64,000 nucleotides of DNA from Chryseobacterium sp. GTDB taxonomy: Bacteria; Bacteroidota; Bacteroidia; Flavobacteriales; Weeksellaceae. Below, piece after piece: positions 52,161-59,086 of this stretch. Positions within the stretch are counted from its first letter, which is position 1, and each line of letters begins with the position of its first letter. Both the position numbers and the translations under genes were made by a program. The stretch lies in the NCBI RefSeq assembly GCF_008831505.1, contig NZ_CP044507.1:2542001-2606000 (forward strand). Direction: 5' to 3'. The notes below the pieces were generated by a model. It did no database searches. It was not told the origin of the DNA and worked only from the letters and a program-made list of their open reading frames with translations.

Positions 52161-53012
52161 ATGGCATTTGACTGGTTTAAAAGAAAGGCGCAGAATATAA
52201 CAACTTCTACAGAAGACAAAAAGGACGTTCCTAAAGGTTTGTGGCACCAGACCCCATCCGGAAAGATAGTGGAGCATGAAGAGCTCAGGAAAAACAATTA
52301 TGTTTCTCCTGAAGACGGGTTCCATGTGCGCATAGGCAGTACCGAATTCTTTGAAATGCTTTTTGACGGAAATCAGTACAAAGAACTGGACAAGGACGTG
52401 GAAAGTGTGGATATGCTGAACTTTAAGGATACAAAAGCATATTCAGAAAGATTGAAGGAGGTGAAGGCCAAAACCAAACTCACAGATTCAATACGGAACG
52501 CTACCGGAACCGTGAACGGTGCGCCTATGGTGGTTTCCTGTATGGATTTCTCTTTCATTGGAGGATCTTTGGGCTCTGTAATGGGTGAGAAAATCCGCCG
52601 TGCGGTGGATTACTGCATCGAAAATAAACTTCCGTACATGATTATATGTCAGTCCGGTGGTGCCCGAATGCAGGAAGCCACTTATTCGCTGATGCAATTG
52701 GCTAAAGTGCAGAGTAAACTGGCACAGCTGTCTGAAGCCGGCCTGCCCTATATTGCATATCTGTGCGACCCAACTTTTGGCGGGATCACCGCTTCGTTTG
52801 CGATGACGGCAGATATCATTATGGCAGAACCGGGTGCGCTTATCGGATTTGCAGGCCCGCGCGTTATTAAAGAGACCATTGGGCGTGATTTGCCGGAAGG
52901 TTTCCAGACATCTGAATTCATTCAGGAAAAAGGATTTGTTGATTTCATCGTACGCCGCACCGAAATCAAGGAAACAGTTTCCAAAACGGTTAAATTACTG
53001 ACCCCGGCTTAA
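52161..53012 (+). CDS. accD: Acetyl-CoA carboxylase carboxyltransferase subunit beta, zinc ribbon lost
   Basis: Transfers the carboxyl group from biotin to acetyl-CoA to make malonyl-CoA for fatty acids, with AccA. The crotonase-like core is clear: VVSCMDFSFIGGSLGSVMGE, YMIICQSGGARMQEATYSLM, DPTFGGITASFAM and EPGALIGFAGPRVIKETIG. The N-terminal zinc ribbon of E. coli AccD (two C-x-x-C pairs) aligns without gaps, but the four Cys positions read T31, G34, S49 and D52. Length 283 aa. accA is not in the window. Confidence 0.95.
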   Translation: MAFDWFKRKAQNITTSTEDKKDVPKGLWHQTPSGKIVEHEELRKNNYVSPEDGFHVRIGSTEFFEMLFDGNQYKELDKDVESVDMLNFKDTKAYSERLKEVKAKTKLTDSIRNATGTVNGAPMVVSCMDFSFIGGSLGSVMGEKIRRAVDYCIENKLPYMIICQSGGARMQEATYSLMQLAKVQSKLAQLSEAGLPYIAYLCDPTFGGITASFAMTADIIMAEPGALIGFAGPRVIKETIGRDLPEGFQTSEFIQEKGFVDFIVRRTEIKETVSKTVKLLTPA

Positions 53013-53031
53013 TTTTAAAAACACTCTATAG

Positions 53032-53053
53032 ATCTCACCTTATCGGGTGAGAT
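53032..53053 (+). terminator. Terminator-like hairpin after accD, overlapping the next gene's leader
   Basis: ATCTCACC (53032-53039) pairs perfectly with GGTGAGAT (53046-53053), followed by TTCTGTTT. The ATG of the next gene is 8 bp downstream, so the hairpin would also cover its ribosome landing zone. Confidence 0.6.
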
Positions 53054-53061
53054 TTCTGTTT

Positions 53062-53574
53062 ATGCGGAAGTTACCTACCCTGTTTGTCCGGACTCTTTCT
53101 ACCTTAAGCTTTGAAAAGATCGTGATGCTTATCAGAGCCACGGCTCCTCATCCTTTATTCACACTTTTGAGTTTTTACGCAACTGCAAGGTCTTTTTCCA
53201 TTGCGCAGAAACATTTTCCGAAGACCAGTGCTGCAAACGGAATCGGCAATGCTTACCGGCATGCTTTATGGACCTGCCTGATTTTGATGTACTGCTGTAA
53301 GGTTTCCTCTCCGCAAAAGGCGTTGAATTACTGTAAGAAAATTACCGACCTGCACGAGGAACTTTTCCCCAATAAACCGCTGGAAAAAAAAATGGACCTG
53401 CACAACAACAAGGTAGGTATGGATTTGTTTATGAAACTGCTACAGGGCATTCACAGACAGTTTTTTGAGACTTCATTTTTTGTGGAACACCTGATGACCA
53501 AGACGAAAACTGCGGTAATACTTTCAGATATTAATCAGAATCCGGGTGAGGAACTGGTTTACCTGGAGGAGTAG
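53062..53574 (+). CDS. DUF6973-like hypothetical protein (170 aa)
   Basis: Function unknown. The middle part has the pattern NGIGNAYRHALWTCLILM followed by DLHEELFPN and MDLHNNKVGMDLF, which I associate with DUF6973 (a helical domain with conserved R-H-A-x-W and D-x-x-N-N-x-x-G). The conserved polar residues suggest an enzyme or lytic domain, but this is not shown. Start at ATG 53062 rather than the in-frame GTG at 53047, which lies inside the hairpin. It sits downstream of accD. Confidence 0.7.
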   Translation: MRKLPTLFVRTLSTLSFEKIVMLIRATAPHPLFTLLSFYATARSFSIAQKHFPKTSAANGIGNAYRHALWTCLILMYCCKVSSPQKALNYCKKITDLHEELFPNKPLEKKMDLHNNKVGMDLFMKLLQGIHRQFFETSFFVEHLMTKTKTAVILSDINQNPGEELVYLEE

Positions 53575-53591
53575 ACGGTTCTTATTAAAGA

Positions 53592-53622
53592 GGACGGCCA
53601 TCCCGTAAAGAAATGGCCATCC
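53592..53622. repeat. Imperfect hairpin between the DUF6973-like gene and the EF-G2 gene
   Basis: GGACGGCCAT (53592-53601) and ATGGCCATCC (53613-53622) pair at 9 of 10 positions. No T-run follows on either side. It may end transcription of the two convergent genes poorly or not at all. Confidence 0.4.
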
Positions 53623-53642
53623 GGTCAATATTTAATCAATAA

Positions 53643-55769
53643 TTACACTTCAACTACCGTTGCGCGGTAATTCTGCACCAAATCCTGCTGCACATTTGAC
53701 GGCACCAGCTGGTAGTCCGAGAATTTCATGCTGAACTTCGCTTTGCCGCCGGTAATAGATCTTAGTGAAGATCCATAGTCGTTCATTTCGGCCAGCGGCA
53801 CCTCAGCCATAATCTTTTGGTAATGACCTTCAGTATCCATACCGGTGATCATGGCACGTCGGGTTTGCAGATCACCCATCACATCCCCGGTGGCTTCCTC
53901 TGGGCATAGAATCTCTACATGGTACATGGGTTCCAGCAGCTGGGGCTTCGCATTGTTAAAACCATCTCTGAATGCGCCGGAAGCTGCCAGCTGGAATGAT
54001 ATATCGTTACTGTCCACACTGTGCATCTTTCCGTCGTATACCACTACCCGTACGTTCTGACATGGAGATCCAGTTAAAGGGCCGTTTTTCATCTGCTGCA
54101 TGATCCCTTTCTTGATGGCTCCGATGTAACGGTTGTCTATGGTGCCTCCTACAATACACCAGTAGAAAGCCAGTTTACCGCCCCAGGGCAGCTCCTCAAA
54201 ATCTTTCTGACGGATACTCAGTCCGGATGGTTCGTCCATTCCGTCGTAATAATTTTCAACACGCATATGGATCTCAGCAAACTGTCCCGCACCACCTGAC
54301 TGTTTTTTATGACGGTAACTTGCATCAGCACGTCCCGTAATGGTTTCCCTGTAAGAAATCCGCGGATCTTTCATCTGCATCTTTACCCCAAAATCCTTCT
54401 CCAACCTTTGTTTCAGCAAATCCAGATGCAACTGCCCCTGTCCGCCAATAATGGCTTCATGGGTGTCCGCATCAATATCAAGTTTCAGGGTTGGATCTTC
54501 CTCTTTCATTTTGTTCAGAGCTGCAAAAAGTTTTTCCGTATCGGCTGTAGTTTCAGCCCAAACAGCCTTCCTTACACGGCTTTCGGGAAATTCCATCGGC
54601 CTTATGCTCCTGGTGGCACCCCGGGCATTAAGGGTGCTGTTGGTGCGCGCAGACTTAAGTTTTACAGTTACCCCCAAATCACCAGCCTCCAGCTGACGGA
54701 CGGGAATTCGCTCTTTTCCTTCAGAGACAAATAACTGCGCAATTCGTTCAATTTCTCCTGTTTCGGCATTCACAAGTTCATCTCCCGGTTTCAGGATTCC
54801 GGACATCACCTTAAAGTAGGAAAGGAGGCCCACCTGAGGTTCGGAGCTTGTTTTGTAGATAAATACGGTGGTTTTTTCAGTGGGATCACAGGTCAGCTCA
54901 CTGCCATCCAGCAGCCTCCTGGCCGGACGGTCCAGCGGTGAGGGCGCAATATCATCAATAAAGCCCATGACTCTCCCACTGCCCATGTCTTTCAGGCCCG
55001 AAGAGACAAAAACCGGGAAAAACTGCTGGTGCGCTAATGCGATGGTTATCCCTTTTGCCAGTTCTTCCTCCGTAAGTGTTCCCTGTTCAAAATATTTTTC
55101 CATGAGTCCTTCTTCATTTTCAGCGGCAATCTCTACAAGAGCATTATGCATCTCATTTGCCCGCTGTATCTCACTTTCGGGAATAGGCATCTTTTCGGGC
55201 TTGCCGCCACTTTCAGGAAATTCATACATCACCATCCTTAAAGCATCAATAATCCGGTTAAACTTGTCGCCAGCGTTCAGCGGATACTGTACTGGTACAA
55301 TGCGGGAACCGAATCTTTCACGAGCTTGCTGCAGGGTACTGTCATAGTCAGCCTTGGGATGATCCATCTGATTGATAACGAAAATTGCGGGTGTTTCATA
55401 ACGCTGAACATATTCCCATACAAGTTCGGTACCTACCTCTACACCATTAGCAGCGTTCAGGACAATAACGGCAGTATCGGAAACCTTCAGCGAAGACACT
55501 TCCTCACCCACAAAGTCATCAAAACCCGGAGTATCCAGAACATTGATCTTATTGTTTTTCCAGTTTACGAACATCTGGTGCGAAAAGATTGTATTTTCCC
55601 GCTGATGTTCCAGATCTGTGTTATCACTTACGGTATTGTGACCCTCTACGCTGCCGCGGCGCCTTATGGCTCCTCCTTCATACAACATTGCCTCTATAAG
55701 CGTGGTTTTGCCGGAACCGGAATGTCCCAGCATCACCACATTACGTAAATCTTGTGTTTGTGCACTCAT
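53643..55769 (-). CDS. Elongation factor G paralogue (EF-G2 type)
   Basis: A full-length translational GTPase (708 aa) of EF-G layout: GTPase domain, domain II and domains III-V. The P-loop reads GHSGSGKTTLIEAM instead of the AHIDAGKTT of canonical EF-G; the G3 motif is LDTPGFDDF (DTPGH in EF-G) and G4 is VINQMDHPKADY (NKMD usually). These changes mark the divergent EF-G2 group, known to bind ribosomes but with unclear role. Ribosomal-protein genes of the str operon are not adjacent, also against it being fusA. Confidence 0.9.
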   Translation of the reverse strand: MSAQTQDLRNVVMLGHSGSGKTTLIEAMLYEGGAIRRRGSVEGHNTVSDNTDLEHQRENTIFSHQMFVNWKNNKINVLDTPGFDDFVGEEVSSLKVSDTAVIVLNAANGVEVGTELVWEYVQRYETPAIFVINQMDHPKADYDSTLQQARERFGSRIVPVQYPLNAGDKFNRIIDALRMVMYEFPESGGKPEKMPIPESEIQRANEMHNALVEIAAENEEGLMEKYFEQGTLTEEELAKGITIALAHQQFFPVFVSSGLKDMGSGRVMGFIDDIAPSPLDRPARRLLDGSELTCDPTEKTTVFIYKTSSEPQVGLLSYFKVMSGILKPGDELVNAETGEIERIAQLFVSEGKERIPVRQLEAGDLGVTVKLKSARTNSTLNARGATRSIRPMEFPESRVRKAVWAETTADTEKLFAALNKMKEEDPTLKLDIDADTHEAIIGGQGQLHLDLLKQRLEKDFGVKMQMKDPRISYRETITGRADASYRHKKQSGGAGQFAEIHMRVENYYDGMDEPSGLSIRQKDFEELPWGGKLAFYWCIVGGTIDNRYIGAIKKGIMQQMKNGPLTGSPCQNVRVVVYDGKMHSVDSNDISFQLAASGAFRDGFNNAKPQLLEPMYHVEILCPEEATGDVMGDLQTRRAMITGMDTEGHYQKIMAEVPLAEMNDYGSSLRSITGGKAKFSMKFSDYQLVPSNVQQDLVQNYRATVVEV

Positions 55770-55842
55770 AGTATTGATGGTTTTTAGTTTCTAGGAAAGG
55801 ATGCTGCATCGAGGTAAGCCCATCATCTGCATTTTGACATAC

Positions 55843-55870
55843 TAAAGTTACGAAACTTTAAAATGCGCAA
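55843..55870 (-). promoter_or_regulatory. Candidate promoter for the EF-G2 gene
   Basis: On the minus strand TTG (55868-55870) is followed after 17 nt by TAACTTTA (55843-55850), one base from TAnnTTTG. The start codon is about 75 bp downstream. Confidence 0.45.
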
Positions 55871-55950
55871 TAAAAAAGTTTCCATGGTTTATCCATGATA
55901 TTTAACATTGTTTTCCGAAAAGGCCTATTTTTAACGAAATTTTCAGAAGA

Positions 55951-57354
55951 ATGGTTTTAAGCAGAATATGGTCAGCCTTCATCATTGTTGCCATCTTAGT
56001 AGCGAGCATAAAGTATCTTTTTTTCCCGGCCTACGGCGATATTTATAATGACATGGTTGTGGGAAAGGGCGGAGACACTGTGCAAATTGCACAGCAGCCG
56101 CTTGCCAGCATGACGCCAACGGTGCAGGAGGCACTGAAAAAAACCGATCTCTACGAAGAGCAGCATATTTCCTATAAAACGGACAGCCTGAAACAGAATG
56201 TTCAGGTCTACCGCGTACAGGCTACGGACGGCGTAATCGGCACTTCCGAAACGGCAGTAAAAATCTGCATAGGGCTTATCGGGATTATGACCCTGTTTAT
56301 GGGTTTTATGAGTATTGCTGAAAAGGCCGGCGGCATCAACCTGCTTTCCAGGATGATACAGCCGTTTTTTTCCAGACTGTTTCCTGAAGTTCCTAAAAAC
56401 CACCCCTCATTCGGACATATGATGCTGAATTTCAGCGCTAATCTCCTGGGTCTGGATAATGCCGCCACCCCTTTTGGACTGAAAGCCATGGAAAGCCTGC
56501 AGACCCTTAACCCATCTGCTGAGCGGGCATCCAATGCGCAGATCATGTTTCTGTGTCTTCATGCAAGTGGCCTAACGCTTATTCCGGTATCGATTATTGC
56601 CATCAGGGCCTCGATGAATGCTCAGAACCCAACTGATATCTTCCTGCCATGCCTTATTGCTACATTTGCCGCTACAATGGCCGCTATGATCATCGTATCC
56701 GTTAAGCAGAGAATAAATCTGTTTCAGCCTGTAATACTGGCGTATATCGGTGGGATCTCAGCGGTAATTGCTGCTCTGGTCGTATTCCTGCTACGCCTTA
56801 ACCAGTCCGAACTTGCCAGTTTCTCCAAAGTGCTGAGCAACGGAATTATCCTGCTTATCTTCTTCGCTATTGTTCTGGGCGGGATTTATAAGAAAATTAA
56901 TGTTTTTGATGCTTTTATTGAAGGGGCAAAAGAAGGTTTCTGGACCTGCGTGAAAATCATTCCTTACCTGGTTGGGATGCTTATCGCAATTTCCATGCTC
57001 AGAACTTCCGGTGTGTTCGAGGGGATCATAGACGGAATGAAGTGGCTGGCTGCGGCTGCAGGCACCGATACAAGGTTTGTGGACGGACTTCCGACTGCGC
57101 TCATCAAACCTCTGTCGGGGTCGGGAGCACGCGGTATGATGGTAGATACTATGGCCACCTTCGGCGCGGACTCCTTCCCCTCACGTTTAGCGGGTATTCT
57201 TCAGGGAAGTTCAGACACTACATTTTATGTAATCGCGGTATATTATGGAGCGGTAAATATCCGCAACACAAGATATACGGTTGGAGCCATGCTGCTGGCT
57301 GACCTGGTGGGTATTACTACATCTGTTATTTTGGCCTATATGTTCTTTGGGTAA
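55951..57354 (+). CDS. Fused SpmA-SpmB nucleoside-recognition (Gate) membrane protein
   Basis: Polytopic inner-membrane protein of 467 aa. The N-terminal half matches SpmA (GLIGIMTLFMGFMSIAEKAG, then NHPSFGHMMLNFSANLLGLD and NAATPFGLKAMESLQ) and the C-terminal half matches SpmB (GAKEGFWTCVKIIPYLVGML, then ALIKPLSGSGARGMM). In sporulating Firmicutes these are two genes for spore-core dehydration; this lineage does not sporulate, so a transport role is likely but undefined. It stands alone, convergent with guaC. Confidence 0.88.
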   Translation: MVLSRIWSAFIIVAILVASIKYLFFPAYGDIYNDMVVGKGGDTVQIAQQPLASMTPTVQEALKKTDLYEEQHISYKTDSLKQNVQVYRVQATDGVIGTSETAVKICIGLIGIMTLFMGFMSIAEKAGGINLLSRMIQPFFSRLFPEVPKNHPSFGHMMLNFSANLLGLDNAATPFGLKAMESLQTLNPSAERASNAQIMFLCLHASGLTLIPVSIIAIRASMNAQNPTDIFLPCLIATFAATMAAMIIVSVKQRINLFQPVILAYIGGISAVIAALVVFLLRLNQSELASFSKVLSNGIILLIFFAIVLGGIYKKINVFDAFIEGAKEGFWTCVKIIPYLVGMLIAISMLRTSGVFEGIIDGMKWLAAAAGTDTRFVDGLPTALIKPLSGSGARGMMVDTMATFGADSFPSRLAGILQGSSDTTFYVIAVYYGAVNIRNTRYTVGAMLLADLVGITTSVILAYMFFG

Positions 57355-57404
57355 AAATATGGTTCTTGTGATAGGCGAAGAGTGCAAATTATAAATACAG
57401 ATTA

Positions 57405-58445
57405 TCAGTCACCGAAAACCTCATTATGCTGTTCGGCCACACGGATAAATGTGGTTCGTTTGGAAAGCTCTTTAAGTTTTGACGCACCTACATAGGTACA
57501 CGCAGAACGCACGCCGCCCAGGATATCCCGAACGGTTTCTGCTACGGCACCACGGTAGGGCACCTGGACAGTCTTGCCTTCGGAGGCACGATATCCTGCG
57601 ACACCACCAGCATGTTTGTCCATAGCGGTCTTTGAGCTCATACCATAAAACTGGCGGAATTTTTTACCGTCAACCTCAACAATCTCACCACCGCTTTCGG
57701 CATGTCCGGCCAGCATGCCGCCAAGCATCACAAAATCGGCTCCGCCACCAAAGGCTTTGGCCACATCGCCGGGAACTCTGCAGCCTCCATCCGAAATAAT
57801 ATGTCCGCCCAAACCGTGTGCGGCATCAGCACACTCAACGATAGCAGAAAGTTGCGGATATCCCACACCTGTTTTTATTCGGGTGGTGCATACGGAGCCG
57901 GGACCAATACCGACCTTAATAATGTCTGCACCGGCGAGAATCAACTCTTCCACCATTTCGCCCGTCACCACATTTCCCGCCATAATCGTTTTAGCTGGAA
58001 AATGATGTCTCATTTTCTGAACAAATTCTACAAAATATTCCGAATAACCATTTGCCACATCAATACACAGAAACTGCAGCCGCGAGTGGTGTTGAAAGAG
58101 GTTTTTGATTTTTTGCTCATCTTCTTTACCTGTACCTGTGCTCACTGCAATATGTTCGTAAATTCCATCTGTAGGAGTACTGAGAAATTGATCCCATTCC
58201 TGCAGCGAGTAATGTTTATGAACAGCGGTCATCCATCCATCTCTTGCCAGTGCGGCAGCCATTTCAAATGTGCCCACCGTATCCATATTCGCTGCGATAA
58301 GCGGTATACCGTTCCACTCTTTCTGCGAGTTCCTGAAGATAAATTTTCTTGTTAAATCCACTTCGGCGCGTGACTTTAATGTAGAACGTTTTGGCCGGAT
58401 CATCACATCCTTAAAACCAAGTTTTATATCATTTTCAATTCTCAT
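57405..58445 (-). CDS. guaC: GMP reductase
   Basis: Converts GMP to IMP with NADPH, returning guanine nucleotides to the adenine branch. TIM-barrel features include [34 protein letters not shown], the catalytic Cys in [20 protein letters not shown] near residue 185, and [23 protein letters not shown] dehydrogenase is excluded by the absence of CBS domains, the 346-aa length and the GMPR-type start. It lies 24 bp after the HD hydrolase gene on the same strand. Confidence 0.96.
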   Translation of the reverse strand: MRIENDIKLGFKDVMIRPKRSTLKSRAEVDLTRKFIFRNSQKEWNGIPLIAANMDTVGTFEMAAALARDGWMTAVHKHYSLQEWDQFLSTPTDGIYEHIAVSTGTGKEDEQKIKNLFQHHSRLQFLCIDVANGYSEYFVEFVQKMRHHFPAKTIMAGNVVTGEMVEELILAGADIIKVGIGPGSVCTTRIKTGVGYPQLSAIVECADAAHGLGGHIISDGGCRVPGDVAKAFGGGADFVMLGGMLAGHAESGGEIVEVDGKKFRQFYGMSSKTAMDKHAGGVAGYRASEGKTVQVPYRGAVAETVRDILGGVRSACTYVGASKLKELSKRTTFIRVAEQHNEVFGD

Positions 58446-58469
58446 TCGTTGCCATTTTATGATTGACAG

Positions 58470-59027
58470 TCATTTGGATTTCAAGGCCACAAGCGCCGCA
58501 TCTACCACCATCAAAGCTTTCTCCCTTAATTCGCTGTTTCCACGGTTAAGTTTGAGGAGTATTTGACGTACTTCACGCAGATAAACGCGTGCAAAATCGC
58601 CGTCCCCGGCAGAAATTTCCTGCGCATTATCCATAATGTCGGCATACTTTATTGTCTGCGCGTCAGGCGATATGCGTATTAACCGCTGCAGTTCTTTTTC
58701 TTTACGGGTTCGACGGTTCAAAAGTGGATAGTTCTTTTTAATATAAACATCCGTCAGCTCGATCACCAGATCCACCGTTCTTTCTGTCTCGTCTTCATTC
58801 AGGTATATATTCAGGAACTTTCGCATTTCCCCGGCGGTAACCGGAGTATCTTCCAACACATCATGCAGCAGTGCAGCAGCAAGAACAGAAATATCAGAGG
58901 TATATATTTTTAAAGTTTCCATTACCCTTATCGGATGAACAATATATCTGTCCGGTGCGTATTTGCGGAGTTGTTCACCATGAGCTCTGTCTGCAAATTC
59001 TGTTATATGTTGAAGAATATTATTCAA
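58470..59027 (-). CDS. HD-domain hydrolase related to the SpoT/MESH1 alarmone hydrolases
   Basis: A 185-aa single HD domain. The N terminus FADRAHGEQLRKYAPDRYIV-H31-P matches the SpoT-type start (helix, then Y-x-x-H-P), the metal pair is ALLH55-D56-VLE59-D60-T, and D130 in IKYADIMDNA aligns with the final metal ligand of the SpoT K-L-A-D-x-x-x-N motif. No synthetase, TGS or ACT domain is present, so hydrolysis of (p)ppGpp or a related nucleotide is the likely role, but a general HD phosphohydrolase is possible. It lies just upstream of guaC. Confidence 0.82.
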   Translation of the reverse strand: MNNILQHITEFADRAHGEQLRKYAPDRYIVHPIRVMETLKIYTSDISVLAAALLHDVLEDTPVTAGEMRKFLNIYLNEDETERTVDLVIELTDVYIKKNYPLLNRRTRKEKELQRLIRISPDAQTIKYADIMDNAQEISAGDGDFARVYLREVRQILLKLNRGNSELREKALMVVDAALVALKSK

Positions 59028-59086
59028 ACTTGTATATATTACGGAAAGTGCGGCAAAATCTGTTCCTATACCCTTTCACGATAACG

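Noticed and set aside
57702-58355. 217-codon open frame opposite guaC
   Set aside because: Entirely antisense to guaC, Cys/His-rich nonsense composition, no recognisable domain.
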